64,000 nucleotides of DNA from Pseudoalteromonas distincta (GCF_000814675.1 NZ_JWIG01000025.1:62001-126000), one strand, 5' to 3'. Counted from the first letter of the stretch, positions 33,208 to 44,074 are shown. Program-made: numbers and translations. Notes: generated from the sequence alone by a model not told the origin.

Positions 33208-35982
33208 ATGACTTTGCTCTGGATACCCTTGTTATCCTTAATTGGCAGTGTTATTTCTGCATGCACAGGTAAGTTATCCCGCAATTTAAGCACTAGTTTA
33301 ACGGCTTTGGGAATAACTTTATACCATGCACCTGCAGTTTTAGCGGGCGAAACCATTCGTTACTCTTTCGCTTGGATCCCGTCAATAGGGCTCGACCTAT
33401 CTCTGCGGTTAGACGGCCTCAGTTTATTGTTTATGTTTATGATTTTAGGCATAGGCTTGCTCGTTATCCTCTACACGCGTTACTACCTCAGTGCCAACGA
33501 CTCAATGGCTAAGTTATATAGTTATTTAATGCTGTTTATGACCGCAATGCTTGGCATTGTTATGTCTAACAATGTTATTCAGCTGTGGTTGTTTTGGGAA
33601 TTAACGAGCATCAGCTCATTTTTATTAATTAGTTTTTGGTGGCATAAGTCTGAAGCGCGAAAGGGTGCTCGTATGGCTCTTGCTGTAACAGGCGCGGGCG
33701 GCTTAGCGTTACTTGCAGGCTTAATGCTATTAGGTGATATTGTTGGTAGTTATGACCTAGATGTTATCCTAGCGAGTAAAGCGATAATTCAATCTCACGA
33801 TTTATACGAAGTAGCATTAGTATTGGTGCTATTGGGTGCGTTTACTAAATCGGCACAATTTCCATTTCATTTTTGGCTTCCTCATGCAATGGCAGCGCCT
33901 ACGCCAGTGAGCGCGTATTTACATTCTGCAACCATGGTAAAAGCCGGTATATTTTTGTTAGCACGTTTTCATCCGGCTTTAGCTGGCACCGATACGTGGT
34001 TCCTGCTTGTTGGGTTAACAGGTTTAGCTACGCTGTTGTTTGGTGCTTATATAGCATTATTCAAACACGATTTAAAAGGATTGTTAGCCTACTCAACAAT
34101 AAGCCATTTGGGTTTAATAACGCTATTACTCGGGCTTGATACTGAGCTTGCGACTGTTGCTGCTATATTTCATATAATTAACCATGCAACGTTTAAAGCG
34201 TCGTTATTTATGGCCGTTGGTATTATCGATCATGAAACAGGCACGCGCGATATGCGTAAATTAAATGGTATGTGGCGATACCTACCATACACTGCAACGC
34301 TTGCAATGGTCGCGGCGGCTGCAATGGCAGGGGTTCCATTACTTAATGGCTTCTTGTCTAAAGAGATGTTTTTTGCAGAAACGCTGCATCAGCAAGTGCT
34401 TGGTTCTATGTCGTGGTTAATTCCAGTACTGGCAACGGTTGCAGGCGCATTAGCTGTTGCGTACTCCGCACGCTTTATTCATGACGTGTTCTTTAATGGT
34501 GAGCCAATCGATTTACCTCGCACGCCGCACGAACCGCCACGTTATATGCGAGTACCAATAGAAATATTAGTTGTGATTTGTTTGCTAGTGGGTATGTTCC
34601 CACACTTTACAATTGATGGCATTTTATCTGCGGCCTCTTTAGCTGTACTTGGAAAAGAAATGCCAGTTTACGAATTGGCTATTTGGCACGGGTTTAACTT
34701 GCCTCTATTAATGAGTGCAATGGCGATTGCTGGCGGTTTATTTATTTATATTAATCGTAAATATCTATTTCAGTTTCAAGCGTCATTACCACCTTTAAAT
34801 GCTAAAAAAACCTTTGAACGTGTAATTTTAAGTGTTGTTGCTTGGTGTCAGTCAAAGGTAAGCAGTATCGAAAATGGATCGCTGCAGCGCTACCTAGTAA
34901 TTATGTTAGCGGTAGTCTTACTGTGTGCCGGTTGGCCATTATTTGAAATGCAACAACTTGCTGGCAGCATGCCACTTACCCCTGTTGATGTGCACAATGC
35001 AATTGGGGCAGGCTTATTGATTATTGGTGCTCTTGCTACCGTTATTTGGCATCGCTCTCGAATGGTATCGTTGTTAATGCTCTCAATCGTAGGGTTAATG
35101 GTATCGGTTGTGTTCACACGTTTTTCTGCTCCAGATTTAGCGCTTACACAGTTAACTGTTGAGGTTGTTACTATTATTTTACTTATGCTGGCATTGTTTT
35201 TCTTGCCCCAGCATACGCCAAAAGAATCAAGTTCATTACGCGTACTTCGAGATTTAGGAATTGCCTCTACGTTAGGTGTAGTTATAGCGAGTATCTGTTA
35301 TGCATTACTTACACGTCCATTAGATTCAATCTCAGACTTCTTTATTGCTAACGCTAAAATTGGTGGCGGTGGTACTAATGTAGTTAACGTTATTTTAGTC
35401 GACTTTAGGGGCTTTGATACGCTTGGTGAAATTACCGTATTAGGCATTGCCGCATTAGGTATATTTAAAGTACTTTCTCGAATCCCATTATTTATGCCAG
35501 CAAGTGACAGCGAAGGGCGCCCATGGGCACGAGAGCGCCATCCAATATTACTGGCGAGTATTTCACAAAGTTTATTACCGCTTGCGTTATTGGTTTCTGC
35601 ATATATTTTCTTACGCGGACATAACTTACCTGGCGGTGGCTTTATTGCAGGACTGGTAACGTCAATCGCGTTTATTTTGCAATACATGGCGCATGGTACA
35701 GCATGGATAAACGGACGTTTTGATGTTAATTATCGTAAAATCATAGCTTCAGGCATTGGTATTTCACTGTTCACTGGTGTGGGTAGCTGGTTCTTTGATA
35801 AGCCATTTTTAACAACTTGGTTTGACTACTTTGATATTCCGTTTGTCGGTAAAACAGAGCTTGCCAGCGCTATTGCATTTGACCTAGGTGTTTACTTAAC
35901 GGTTGTAGGCGCTACGCTAATGATTTTGGCAAGCTTAGGTAATATGACGGCAGATACCCAGAAAAAAGAGGTAAATATTTAA
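33208..35982 (+). CDS. mrpA: Mrp-type Na+/H+ antiporter, fused subunits A and B
   Basis: This is a 924-residue membrane protein. Residues 1-650 are the MrpA/NuoL-like part, with [16 protein letters not shown] and the proton-path block [22 protein letters not shown]. Residues 650-770 are an MrpA C-terminal (DUF4040-like) segment with [19 protein letters not shown]. Residues 790-915 form an MnhB domain with [20 protein letters not shown]. This A+B fusion is the group 2 Mrp arrangement. The complex exports Na+ in exchange for H+, useful in seawater. First gene of the six-gene mrp operon; mrpC starts at its last base. Confidence 0.92.
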   Translation: MTLLWIPLLSLIGSVISACTGKLSRNLSTSLTALGITLYHAPAVLAGETIRYSFAWIPSIGLDLSLRLDGLSLLFMFMILGIGLLVILYTRYYLSANDSMAKLYSYLMLFMTAMLGIVMSNNVIQLWLFWELTSISSFLLISFWWHKSEARKGARMALAVTGAGGLALLAGLMLLGDIVGSYDLDVILASKAIIQSHDLYEVALVLVLLGAFTKSAQFPFHFWLPHAMAAPTPVSAYLHSATMVKAGIFLLARFHPALAGTDTWFLLVGLTGLATLLFGAYIALFKHDLKGLLAYSTISHLGLITLLLGLDTELATVAAIFHIINHATFKASLFMAVGIIDHETGTRDMRKLNGMWRYLPYTATLAMVAAAAMAGVPLLNGFLSKEMFFAETLHQQVLGSMSWLIPVLATVAGALAVAYSARFIHDVFFNGEPIDLPRTPHEPPRYMRVPIEILVVICLLVGMFPHFTIDGILSAASLAVLGKEMPVYELAIWHGFNLPLLMSAMAIAGGLFIYINRKYLFQFQASLPPLNAKKTFERVILSVVAWCQSKVSSIENGSLQRYLVIMLAVVLLCAGWPLFEMQQLAGSMPLTPVDVHNAIGAGLLIIGALATVIWHRSRMVSLLMLSIVGLMVSVVFTRFSAPDLALTQLTVEVVTIILLMLALFFLPQHTPKESSSLRVLRDLGIASTLGVVIASICYALLTRPLDSISDFFIANAKIGGGGTNVVNVILVDFRGFDTLGEITVLGIAALGIFKVLSRIPLFMPASDSEGRPWARERHPILLASISQSLLPLALLVSAYIFLRGHNLPGGGFIAGLVTSIAFILQYMAHGTAWINGRFDVNYRKIIASGIGISLFTGVGSWFFDKPFLTTWFDYFDIPFVGKTELASAIAFDLGVYLTVVGATLMILASLGNMTADTQKKEVNI

Positions 35983-36335
35983 TGGAATTATTGTACGCAT
36001 CTTGCGTTGGAGTATTGGTCAGTTGCGGTGTGTTTTTACTGCTAAGAGCTCGTACGTTCCCTGTAGTACTTGGGCTTACTATGATTTCATATGCTGTTAA
36101 CTTATTTTTATTTTCAGCAGGTCGTCTTACTATTAATAAAGCGGTAGTGCTTGGTACTGGTACAGAATACGCCGACCCATTACCTCAAGCTTTAGTGCTT
36201 ACAGCTATTGTTATTGGTTTTGCTATGACCGCATTCGTGGTTATTTTGGCAATACGTGGACGCGCCGATTTAGGTAGCGATCATGTTGATGGTTATGTGC
36301 CTAACACCTCGGCAGATAATAAGGAGCAAAAATGA
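35982..36335 (+). CDS. mrpC: Mrp antiporter subunit C
   Basis: The 117-residue protein has three hydrophobic segments, related to NuoK. GVFLLLRARTFPVVLGLTMI and the conserved DPLPQALVLTAIVIGFA are family hallmarks. Its start overlaps the mrpA stop by one base and its stop overlaps mrpD by four bases, showing tight coupling. Confidence 0.93.
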   Translation: MELLYASCVGVLVSCGVFLLLRARTFPVVLGLTMISYAVNLFLFSAGRLTINKAVVLGTGTEYADPLPQALVLTAIVIGFAMTAFVVILAIRGRADLGSDHVDGYVPNTSADNKEQK

Positions 36336-37849
36336 TCCAACATTTAGCTTCGCTACCTATTTTATTACCTATGCTGACGGCCGTTATTTTATTGCTGCCG
36401 CCGTGTGGTAAAAGCGTCAAAATTCGCCGCTTAGTTTCAATTGTAATGGCAATAGCTACTTTTGCCATTAGTGTGCTTTTACTTGTACATATTAATAATA
36501 CAGGTATTAATGTTTACGCTATTGGTAGTTGGTCTGCACCATTTGGAATAGTCTTAGTAGCCGATATGTTGTCTACCTTATTGGTTACGTTAACTTCATT
36601 TTTAGGTTTGGGCGCTATTTTATATGGTAGTGCTGGCGATGATGAAAAAGGCAGCTTTTATCACCCACTTGTTCACTTTTTGATATTGGGTGTAAATGGC
36701 GCGTTTTTAACTGGCGATTTATTTAACCTATTTGTATTTTTTGAAGTGCTACTGATTGCATCTTATGCATTGTTAATGCACGCAGGTGATAAACAAAATA
36801 CTCGCGCGGCATTGCAATATGTAATATTGAATTTAGTTGGCTCAAGCGTATTTTTAATTGGTTTGGGGATTTTGTACGGTGTGCTTGGTACGCTTAATAT
36901 TGCAGACATGACGCAAAAGGTATCACTACTTACAGGTGATGATGTATATCTAGCAAAAGCAGGCGGCTTACTACTATTAATAGTATTTGCTTTAAAAGGC
37001 GCACTATTACCTCTGCATTTATGGCTTCCAAATACTTACGCAAGTGCTAAACCTGTGGTTGCTGCATTGTTTGCGATTATGACCAAAGTAGGCGTTTACG
37101 CCATGCTTCGTGTTTACACTGTGATATTTGGTGAACAAGCCGGAGCGCTTGAACACATGGCGCAGCCTTGGCTTTGGGGCTTAGCAATTGCGACCATTAT
37201 AGTAGGTGCAATTGGTGTGATGGCTGCACAAGACTTACGTAAACTCACCTCTAACTTAGTATTAGTATCGGTAGGTACGCTGGTTGCGCTAATAGCATTG
37301 CAAAATGTAAATGCCACTGCTGCACTTTTATATTATTTAGTGCATTCAACACTTGTTAGTGCCGCACTATTTTTACTAGCAGACTTAGTTTCAATCCAGC
37401 GCGGTAAAGTTGGCGATAGACTAGTAGCAGGTCGCTCTGTAAAACAGCCATTTTTATTAGGTGTGTGCTTTATTATTGCGTCCTTAACGGTAGTTGGTAT
37501 GCCACCACTGTCAGGCTTTGTAGGTAAAATTTGGATACTTAAAGCGACATTAAATAGTGAGCAAGCTTTACTATTTTGGCCAGTATATTTAGTAACAAGT
37601 TTTGCGTTGTTAGTAGCGCTTTCGCGCGCTGGCACAACTTTGTTCTGGGAGCATAGAAGCAAAAATAGCGAAAATGCCGATTGTGCAAGTGCACATCCGT
37701 TGCAGGTAACAGTAATTATAGCTTTACTTGCATGTTCGCCATTGCTCGTTATTTTGGGCGGACCAATAAGTGAATATATGCTAAATGCTGCTACTCAGTT
37801 ACATGATCTAAGCGGCGGTATTAATGCTGTACTTAAAGGAGGCATGTGA
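36332..37849 (+). CDS. mrpD: Mrp antiporter subunit D
   Basis: The 505-residue protein has about 14 hydrophobic helices, homologous to NuoN/NuoM. LFNLFVFFEVLLIASYALLM carries the membrane Glu, and LKGALLPLHLWLPNTYASAK the proton-channel Lys and His. It is a large core subunit of the Mrp complex together with A. It is coupled on both sides by short overlaps. Confidence 0.94.
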   Translation: MIQHLASLPILLPMLTAVILLLPPCGKSVKIRRLVSIVMAIATFAISVLLLVHINNTGINVYAIGSWSAPFGIVLVADMLSTLLVTLTSFLGLGAILYGSAGDDEKGSFYHPLVHFLILGVNGAFLTGDLFNLFVFFEVLLIASYALLMHAGDKQNTRAALQYVILNLVGSSVFLIGLGILYGVLGTLNIADMTQKVSLLTGDDVYLAKAGGLLLLIVFALKGALLPLHLWLPNTYASAKPVVAALFAIMTKVGVYAMLRVYTVIFGEQAGALEHMAQPWLWGLAIATIIVGAIGVMAAQDLRKLTSNLVLVSVGTLVALIALQNVNATAALLYYLVHSTLVSAALFLLADLVSIQRGKVGDRLVAGRSVKQPFLLGVCFIIASLTVVGMPPLSGFVGKIWILKATLNSEQALLFWPVYLVTSFALLVALSRAGTTLFWEHRSKNSENADCASAHPLQVTVIIALLACSPLLVILGGPISEYMLNAATQLHDLSGGINAVLKGGM

Positions 37850-38385
37850 TGAGATTACAAGCCCGTTTTCGTTGGTTACCAACGCCATTTCGTAGCTTAT
37901 TTTTGTTTATGGTTTGGTTATTGTTAAACAATAGCGTATCGGTAGGGCACTTAGTATTAGCGACTATTTTTGCGATACTTATCCCTATTCTAAGTTTTTC
38001 GTTTCGAGACCCTCAGCCACTGATTTTAAAGCCAGGCTTGGCGCTTAAGCAGTTACTTATAGTGCTGTACGATATTGTTGTTGCAAATTTACAAGTGGCT
38101 TTACTTATACTTGGACCATCAAAAAAATTGCGTCCGGCCTTTATAAAAGTTCCTATAGATTTAACACACGACATGCCAATTACTATATTGGCTAGTTGTG
38201 TATCGCTTACACCTGGTACTGTGAGTGCAGAGGTTTATCCAATTGCTGAGTCGCTACCTGAAGGTGAAGAGCCAACGCAACGCTACTTACTGATACATGT
38301 GCTTGATCTTAAAGATGAAGAAGCACTTATCAAACAAATAAAACAACGCTACGAAGCTCCACTAAAGGAGATATTTCAATGTTAG
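37849..38385 (+). CDS. mrpE: Mrp antiporter subunit E
   Basis: ATG 37849 overlaps the mrpD stop (TGATG) and follows AAAGGAGG. The 178-residue protein has two or three N-terminal membrane segments and a soluble tail containing TILASCVSLTPGTVSAEVYP, the MrpE signature. It is needed for stability of the complex in studied bacteria. Its end overlaps mrpF by seven bases. Confidence 0.93.
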   Translation: MRLQARFRWLPTPFRSLFLFMVWLLLNNSVSVGHLVLATIFAILIPILSFSFRDPQPLILKPGLALKQLLIVLYDIVVANLQVALLILGPSKKLRPAFIKVPIDLTHDMPITILASCVSLTPGTVSAEVYPIAESLPEGEEPTQRYLLIHVLDLKDEEALIKQIKQRYEAPLKEIFQC

Positions 38386-38648
38386 ATACTGTATTACTCA
38401 TTGTTTTTTCGATGATTGGCTTATCATTATTGCTTAATTTATGGCGATTGATCATCGGTCCGTCAGTGCCTGACCGTGTTTTAGCGCTCGATACTATGTA
38501 CATTAACGTCATCGCACTGATTATTTTATACAGCATTAGTATGGATACAGGGCTTTATTTTGAAGCTGCACTGCTTATTGCCATGCTAGGTTTTATAAGT
38601 ACGGTTGCAGTGTGTAAGTATTTACTACGTGGCGATATAATTGAATAA
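38379..38648 (+). CDS. mrpF: Mrp antiporter subunit F
   Basis: The 89-residue protein has three membrane segments; IIGPSVPDRVLALDTMY is characteristic of MrpF. Its start lies within the end of mrpE. Separated from mrpG by nine bases. Confidence 0.93.
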   Translation: MLDTVLLIVFSMIGLSLLLNLWRLIIGPSVPDRVLALDTMYINVIALIILYSISMDTGLYFEAALLIAMLGFISTVAVCKYLLRGDIIE

Positions 38649-38657
38649 GGTGAAAAC

Positions 38658-38990
38658 ATGATCAGCGAATGGGTTGTATCAATATTATTGTTATTTGGTG
38701 GTACGTTTATTTTAATTGGCTCAATAGGTTTAATTAAACTACCTGACTTTTTTATGCGTTTACATGGACCAACTAAAGCAACCACGTTGGGCATGGCGAG
38801 TATGTTAATTGCTGCTATGGTTTATTTTGCAAATTCAGGGCATGGCCTAAGTGTTAAAGAAATACTCATTACTATATTTTTACTAATTACGGCACCGATT
38901 AGTGGTTACATGCTAATAAAGTCAGCTATTCATCATAAGCTAAAAGCCAAAGAAGGCACTAAAGGCCTAGATAATGTAGAAGACGACTAA
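38658..38990 (+). CDS. mrpG: Mrp antiporter subunit G
   Basis: The 110-residue protein has three membrane segments. GGTFILIGSIGLIKLPDFFM and RLHGPTKATTLG are MrpG hallmarks. It is the last gene of the operon, followed by a strong terminator. All subunits of a group 2 Mrp complex are therefore present. Confidence 0.93.
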   Translation: MISEWVVSILLLFGGTFILIGSIGLIKLPDFFMRLHGPTKATTLGMASMLIAAMVYFANSGHGLSVKEILITIFLLITAPISGYMLIKSAIHHKLKAKEGTKGLDNVEDD

Positions 38991-39007
38991 CGCAAAAATT
39001 AATTTAT

Positions 39008-39043
39008 AAAAGGCCGAATAAGTTCATTTTATTCGGCCTTTTT
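39008..39043 (+). terminator. terminator after the mrp operon
   Basis: AAAGGCCGAATAA pairs with TTATTCGGCCTTT (near-perfect), ending in five T residues. Confidence 0.9.
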
Positions 39044-39120
39044 AATGATTGCTTGTACCCTTTACAATACAAGTTATTCATGTGACTATAAATCCATTAT
39101 TTATATGAAAGGATATTATT

Positions 39121-39618
39121 ATGGGTAAGGTACTACTTTTATCATTGCTAATTTTTTCTAGTAGTTTATATGCTGAACAAAGTACTAAGCAGCAAAAAAT
39201 AGATGAACTCATTAATGTAATGAATTTAGATTCAATGGTTGACTCTATGTACGGCCAGGTTGAAGGTATGATGAAAGGCATGTCAGACCAAATGGGCGTT
39301 AAGCCTTCTGAACAGGCAATTTTTGATAAATACTACGGCGACATGACGACGGTATTAAAAACTGAAATGAGCTGGGCCAAAATGCAGCCGATGATGATTA
39401 GCGTGTACGACAAACATTTTAGTGAGCAAGAAATTGCCGATATGCTAGCGTTTTATAAAACAGATACAGGGCAAAAAATACTTGAAAAAATGCCTGTTGT
39501 AATGCAAGAGTCTATGCAAATGTCACAAAGCTTAATGAAAGATGCTATGCCTAAAATACAAACTTTAGCGCAGCAACTAAGCGACGAATTAGAGCAAAGC
39601 CGTAGCGAATCAAACTAG
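39121..39618 (+). CDS. secreted DUF2059 protein
   Basis: This encodes 165 residues. A signal peptide ends near SSSLYA-EQ (about residue 19), so it is periplasmic. The Met-rich helical body with MDSMYGQVEGMMKG and the core FSEQEIADMLAFYKTDTGQKILEKMP is typical of DUF2059, a family without known function. GAAAGGA precedes the ATG. The stop codon directly abuts a MITE-like fragment (39619), so the last residues may have been reshaped when the element arrived. It stands alone between the mrp operon and the copper operon. Confidence 0.8.
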   Translation: MGKVLLLSLLIFSSSLYAEQSTKQQKIDELINVMNLDSMVDSMYGQVEGMMKGMSDQMGVKPSEQAIFDKYYGDMTTVLKTEMSWAKMQPMMISVYDKHFSEQEIADMLAFYKTDTGQKILEKMPVVMQESMQMSQSLMKDAMPKIQTLAQQLSDELEQSRSESN

Positions 39619-39754
39619 GGCAGCGCATGTTTGGTATTTATGCTGCGTTATCGCTTATTTATGGAGAATAACCACACTACATAGGCTCTGGCTTGCCTAA
39701 AGACCAAACAGTCTGCATAAATTAAATCACCAATGATCAACACGCCCTTAGATT
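39619..39754 (-). repeat. MITE-like element, family A copy 3 (half, inverted)
   Basis: Read on the minus strand, this segment follows 28237-28506 from its left end (GGCGTGTTGATC) through GTTTGGTCTTTAGGCAAG and CCTATGTAGTGTGGTTATT to CCAAACATGCG, then stops. The other half is absent. Its break lies at the first base after the DUF2059 stop codon. The rest of the gap to 40127 has a GCGCCT/AGGCGC hairpin at 39760 and otherwise only the MerR promoter. Confidence 0.72.
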
Positions 39755-40065
39755 AATACGCGCCTTACTTAGGCGCTTCTGTGCTAAATTACGCCCCCTT
39801 CAGATAATACACGGCCAATATCAGCTTAAGTTAATTATGTTTGTGTCACTATACCAATGAGCAACAATACATAATCAATTTGAGGGAATAAATTCGGCGC
39901 TAACTGCGTTAAACATTTTTGAGATACGACTGCATGGATGCAGGGGCAATTAATAATAACAACTAAATAACGAAACCTTTGCTCTGTTATCCACTCGATT
40001 TATTGTCTTAAATAGAGCACTTAATTGAGCCAATTAGTATTATTTTGTTAGTTTTAAAATAGCCA

Positions 40066-40096
40066 TTGACCTATGTGTTGCACCTAGGTTTATTAT
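40066..40096 (+). promoter_or_regulatory. MerR-type promoter with 19-bp spacer
   Basis: TTGACC (-35) and TATTAT (-10) are 19 bases apart, the overlong spacing that MerR-family activators correct by twisting DNA. Inside is the dyad ACCTA ... TAGGT (40069-40089). It lies 31 bases before the merR-like gene, so the regulator controls its own operon with the copper ATPase. Confidence 0.8.
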
Positions 40097-40126
40097 GAAG
40101 CTATTGAAACACGACGGAGCTAAATT

Positions 40127-40570
40127 ATGTATGTTAAACAACTCGCTAAGTTAATGGGCGTGACTGCCGATACTGTTCGTCATTACACACGAATTGGGTT
40201 ACTTCATCCAATACGCAGTGAAGAAAATGGTTATCAAGAATATACAAAGCAAGACCAGCAGCGTTTAAAGTTTATTATTAGCTCTCGTCAACTTGGTTTT
40301 TCACTCAAAGATATTCAACACATTATAGGCGAGTCTGAGCAGGGGAATTGTCCTTGTCCGTTAACGCGTAAACTCATTACTAAACGCCTAGAAGAAACCG
40401 AAGCACTATTTCAAGAAACATTAAAATTACGAAACAGAATGCATGCAGCTCTGGCGCAATGGGATACATCAGCCGATGGTGCAAATGCCAGTGACGTATG
40501 TAGTTTAATAGAATCTTTTGTTGATCCAATAAACGATTCTGCAAATAAGGAGCAGCGTAATGACGACTAA
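40127..40570 (+). CDS. MerR-family metal-responsive regulator
   Basis: The 147-residue protein begins with a winged helix ([20 protein letters not shown], then IGLLHP and NGYQEY) and continues with a dimer coiled coil. Cys residues in [12 protein letters not shown] (about 74-76) and SDVCSLIE near the C-terminus could bind metal, but the spacing differs from CueR's C-terminal C-x7-C. It overlaps the copper ATPase by 11 bases and sits behind a 19-bp-spacer promoter, so copper (or silver) sensing and activation of the operon is the natural call. Confidence 0.85.
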   Translation: MYVKQLAKLMGVTADTVRHYTRIGLLHPIRSEENGYQEYTKQDQQRLKFIISSRQLGFSLKDIQHIIGESEQGNCPCPLTRKLITKRLEETEALFQETLKLRNRMHAALAQWDTSADGANASDVCSLIESFVDPINDSANKEQRNDD

Positions 40571-42806
40571 TACAAAAGACACCGCGCAAAACTTTATTAT
40601 TGAGGGTGCTAATTGCGGCAGTTGTGTGGCTAAAATTGAAAAAGCCCTTAATAGCGTGCAAGGCGCGCAAAACGTGGAAATGAACTTTGCACAGCGTATT
40701 GTACGTGTAGAAGGTAAAGCCCGCGAAAGCACGCTTATTAAAGCAGTCGAAAACATTGGTTATTCAGCTAAGCCAATGAGTAACGAGTCTGATCAAGATG
40801 CACTTGATGAAAAAGCAAAGTCGGATGAGGCACATTATAAAAAGCTAATGCGTAATATGATATTAGCGTTAGGGGTCGGTGCGCCGTTAATGATATACGG
40901 GCTTATTTTTGATATGAGTGTGACCACCGACACACAACGAATAGCCTGGTTTTTAGTGGGTATAGTCACGCTTGTGGTTATGGCTATATCAGGTAAACAA
41001 TTTTACAACGGTGCTTGGCAGGCATTCAAAAACCATGCTGCCAATATGGATACATTAATAGCGCTTGGTACAGGTACTGCGTGGTTGTATTCAATGTTTG
41101 TGGTAATAGCACCAAACTTATTACCACAAGTTGCAAGACACGTATATTTTGAAGCATCATCGATGATCATCGGTTTAATTAGTTTAGGGCTCGCTTTTGA
41201 AGTAAAAGCACGTGGGCGCACCTCACAAGCAATTAAACGCTTAATTGGCCTGCAACCAAAAACTGCACGCGTAATTCGCGATGGTCAAGAGCAAGACATC
41301 GACATTAGTGATGTTGTAAAAAATGATGAAGTACGCGTACGCCCGGGTGAAAAAATCCCTGTGGATGGCGATGTTATTGAAGGCAGCAGTACGGTTGATG
41401 AGTCAATGCTTACTGGTGAGCCAATGGCTGTAAGCAAAAAAACGGGCGACAAAGTCGTTGCCGGAAGTATTAATAAAAGTGGCACTTTATTATTTAAAGC
41501 CACGCACATTGGTAGCGAAACCACACTTGCCAATATTATCAATATGGTAAAGCGTGCACAAAACTCTAAGCCATCAATAGGGCGCTTAGCTGATGTTATA
41601 TCAGGAATATTTGTACCAACGGTCATGATTATTGCAGTACTTGCGGGCCTTGCATGGTTAAACTTTGGACCTGAGCCATCAATTGCTTATGCCGTTGTTG
41701 CGGTTACCACTGTACTTATTATTGCTTGTCCTTGTGCGTTAGGACTCGCAACCCCTATGTCAGTTATGGTGGGTATTGGTAAAGCTGCAGAGTCAGGAAT
41801 ATTAATTCGAAATGGTGAGTCGCTGCAAACAACATCTAAAATCACCACCATGATTTTAGATAAAACAGGCACTATTACTCAAGGCACACCGCAAGTTACC
41901 GATGTAGTTACCTTTAATAACAGTGATGAAAATACAGTAATGCAACTTGTTGCAAGCCTTGAAAGTAGCTCAGAGCATCCACTGGCCCAAGCAATTACGG
42001 CACACGCTAAAAAGCAGGGCTTAGCTTTAAGTAAAGTAGCCGACTTTAACGCAATTACAGGTAAAGGTGTCACTGGCAGTGTTGACGGGCAAACATTGTT
42101 GTTTGGCAATAAAGCGCTAATGGATAAATACAACGTGGCCGTTGATGATGCAACCGAGCAAGCTCAAACACTTGCCAGTGATGCTAAAACACCCATGTAT
42201 TTTGCAAGTAATAATAAGCTCCACGCTATTATTGCAGTAGCCGATCCAATTAAAGAGGATTCAGTTGAAGCTATTAAACGCCTGCAAGATAAAGGTATCC
42301 ACCTAGTTATGCTAACAGGTGACAACAAAGCCACTGCACAAGCCGTTGCTAAGCAAGTCGGTATTGATGACTTTATTGCAGAAGTAATGCCCGATGACAA
42401 AGTAAACGAAGTAACAAAGCGCCAAGCAAACGGTGAAATAGTGGGTATGACAGGTGACGGTATTAACGATGCTCCCGCACTTGCACAAGCCGACGTAGGA
42501 TTTGCAATTGGTACAGGTACCGATGTTGCAATAGAAAGTGCAGACATTACCTTAATGCGTGGTTCATTACATGGTCTTGCTGATGCAATTGCAGTGAGTA
42601 ATGCAACTATTTCAAATATTAAACAAAACCTATTTGGTGCCTTTATTTATAACGTGGCGGGTATTCCGATTGCAGCCGGCGTGTTGTATCCATTTTTTGG
42701 CATACTACTTAACCCTGTTGTTGCAGGTGCAGCTATGGCACTTTCATCGCTTACAGTGGTAAGTAACGCTAATCGCTTACGTTTTTTCAAACCAAATAAA
42801 TCGTAA
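40560..42806 (+). CDS. copA: copper-exporting P-type ATPase CopA
   Basis: This encodes 748 residues. One N-terminal heavy-metal domain has the site GANCGSC (Cys19, Cys22). Eight membrane helices hold the transport motif C390-P-C392. Phosphorylation site DKTGT has Asp434, and the SSEHPLA and TGDGINDAP motifs are present. The CPC, and the N-terminal CxxC, fit P1B-type Cu+ exporters. It pumps Cu+ from the cytoplasm to the periplasm. The opening of the protein resembles the family of Cu+ ATPases coupled to MerR regulators. It is in an operon with its MerR regulator and a cupredoxin 20 bases downstream. Confidence 0.92.
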   Translation: MTTNTKDTAQNFIIEGANCGSCVAKIEKALNSVQGAQNVEMNFAQRIVRVEGKARESTLIKAVENIGYSAKPMSNESDQDALDEKAKSDEAHYKKLMRNMILALGVGAPLMIYGLIFDMSVTTDTQRIAWFLVGIVTLVVMAISGKQFYNGAWQAFKNHAANMDTLIALGTGTAWLYSMFVVIAPNLLPQVARHVYFEASSMIIGLISLGLAFEVKARGRTSQAIKRLIGLQPKTARVIRDGQEQDIDISDVVKNDEVRVRPGEKIPVDGDVIEGSSTVDESMLTGEPMAVSKKTGDKVVAGSINKSGTLLFKATHIGSETTLANIINMVKRAQNSKPSIGRLADVISGIFVPTVMIIAVLAGLAWLNFGPEPSIAYAVVAVTTVLIIACPCALGLATPMSVMVGIGKAAESGILIRNGESLQTTSKITTMILDKTGTITQGTPQVTDVVTFNNSDENTVMQLVASLESSSEHPLAQAITAHAKKQGLALSKVADFNAITGKGVTGSVDGQTLLFGNKALMDKYNVAVDDATEQAQTLASDAKTPMYFASNNKLHAIIAVADPIKEDSVEAIKRLQDKGIHLVMLTGDNKATAQAVAKQVGIDDFIAEVMPDDKVNEVTKRQANGEIVGMTGDGINDAPALAQADVGFAIGTGTDVAIESADITLMRGSLHGLADAIAVSNATISNIKQNLFGAFIYNVAGIPIAAGVLYPFFGILLNPVVAGAAMALSSLTVVSNANRLRFFKPNKS

Positions 42807-42826
42807 TTTAAGCTAAGGAGTACATT

Positions 42827-43180
42827 ATGTTGATGATTAATATAGGTGGTGCACTGTTAATAGCCGCAATTATTTATTGGTTTTGGCTATACAAACCAGA
42901 GCAAACACAAAGTGATGACAACAAAGTAATGATAGTCGTTGATAACGGTGTTTATAAGCCAGGACACATTAAAGTGGCAGCCAACAAAGAGGTTGTACTT
43001 ACCTTTGATAGAAAAGACAGCGCGCCGTGCGCCGAAACAGTGGTATTTCCACAGCTTGATATAAGTAAAACGCTGGCAATGGGTGATGGCAATACAGTTA
43101 AACTACCTGCGCTTGAAGCCGGTGAATACGACTTTCATTGCCAAATGCAAATGTATAAGGGCAAGCTAGTTGCTCAGTAA
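42827..43180 (+). CDS. membrane-anchored cupredoxin-like protein
   Basis: This encodes 117 residues. One N-terminal helix (residues 3-22) anchors it with the rest in the periplasm. A cupredoxin fold follows, with the probable copper ligands near residues 65-110: SAPCAETVVFP and GEYDFHCQMQMYKGKL (Cys, His, Met). It lies 20 bases after copA, so it may accept Cu+ exported by the pump. The ligand set differs from classical azurin, so it may bind rather than transfer electrons. Confidence 0.8.
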   Translation: MLMINIGGALLIAAIIYWFWLYKPEQTQSDDNKVMIVVDNGVYKPGHIKVAANKEVVLTFDRKDSAPCAETVVFPQLDISKTLAMGDGNTVKLPALEAGEYDFHCQMQMYKGKLVAQ

Positions 43181-43260
43181 CCTGAACTAAGTAGGTGTTG
43201 GGGTCGTATAGTTGCCTTATATAAGCTGTATAAATAGATGAATAGGAGTCGTTATACTAA

Positions 43261-43476
43261 ATGAATAAACTAAACCCTAAAAAATTATTGAATAGTAAAT
43301 GGACCGCAACACCTGCTATAAATAAAGAAAAACACTTCATTATTGTTGAGGTGGAATTTGATGAAGACGGTAATGTAATTGAATGTATTACCGAGGCTGT
43401 TATGTCAAAAAATCAATATCCAATTAGTTGGCGAGATTTAAAAGATAACCAAAAGTGGCTGCAAGGGTGGAAGTAG
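43261..43476 (+). CDS. small Trp-rich protein (TIGR02450 type)
   Basis: The 71-residue protein has LNPKKLLNSKWTATPAINKE at its start and five Trp in total, with the ending WRDLKDNQKWLQGW. This matches a small bacterial family named only for its Trp content (TIGR02450). No function is known. It is separate from the copper operon by 80 bases with its own purine-rich ribosome site. Confidence 0.8.
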   Translation: MNKLNPKKLLNSKWTATPAINKEKHFIIVEVEFDEDGNVIECITEAVMSKNQYPISWRDLKDNQKWLQGWK

Positions 43477-43890
43477 TTTAAGTCTATATAATTTACCTCA
43501 CTCCAATAGCTGGCACACGATGTAGGTTTGCTTAACTCAAGCGAACATATGTTTTACAGCGCATTAAATTATGAGTTTAATGCTACAACTTAGCTTTAGC
43601 ATTGAAACCTTCCTAAATAAATTCGCCATTTGGCAACAAAACAGTTAATTTCAAAATATCTTTCCAAAATTTTTATAATAAATTTCAAAAACAATGTAAC
43701 TTACTGATTATAAGTAAATTAATTATTTAATGGCCGCAAATAAATCCGATGTAATTTCCATGTTCATATTCAGTTTATTTTGAAGGCTAACCTAAACGCC
43801 CCCTTTATTGGCTTTTTAGCCAAAGTGTGTCTTTTTAATTAAACTTAACCAATTGATTTATAATGGTTTATTATTTTTAGTTAAATGGCT

Positions 43891-43906
43891 GTTGCTAAAT
43901 AGCAAC
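43891..43906. promoter_or_regulatory. palindrome upstream of the EF-hand sigma-54 promoter
   Basis: GTTGCTA-AA-TAGCAAC is an inverted repeat about 75-90 bases before the -24 box at 43982, a fitting distance for a sigma-54 activator. It resembles, but does not match, the LuxO-box motif. The gap from 43477 to this point is AT-rich with one weak hairpin (GCATTAAA, 43561-43583) and no gene I can support. Confidence 0.5.
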
Positions 43907-43981
43907 AATAACACCTCCGCAAATTAAGCTTTTCTCGCTTTGTATCATTTAACTCATTGTTTTTAAATAATAAATAAAAAG

Positions 43982-43997
43982 TGGCACCGAAGTTGTA
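43982..43997 (+). promoter_or_regulatory. sigma-54-like promoter before the EF-hand cluster
   Basis: TGGCACC-N4-TTGTA matches TGGCACG-N4-TTGCA in both boxes with two mismatches. A start near 44010 would give a leader of about 65 bases before the first EF-hand gene. Confidence 0.65.
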
Positions 43998-44074
43998 ATA
44001 CCTAGAGTGTATTAAGCAAAACGTGATGAAAGCCAAAGGCCTTAATCGCAACAACCCAATGAAGGAATACTATT

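Noticed and set aside
39880..40030. A further dispersed repeat before the MerR operon
   Set aside because: Some phrases (GCTAACTGCGTTAAAC) look repeat-like, but I found no second copy in the window and no inverted ends.
42164..42547. Minus-strand frame of 127 codons in copA
   Set aside because: It is antisense to the ATP-binding domain of copA with Ser/Ala-rich composition typical of shadow frames.
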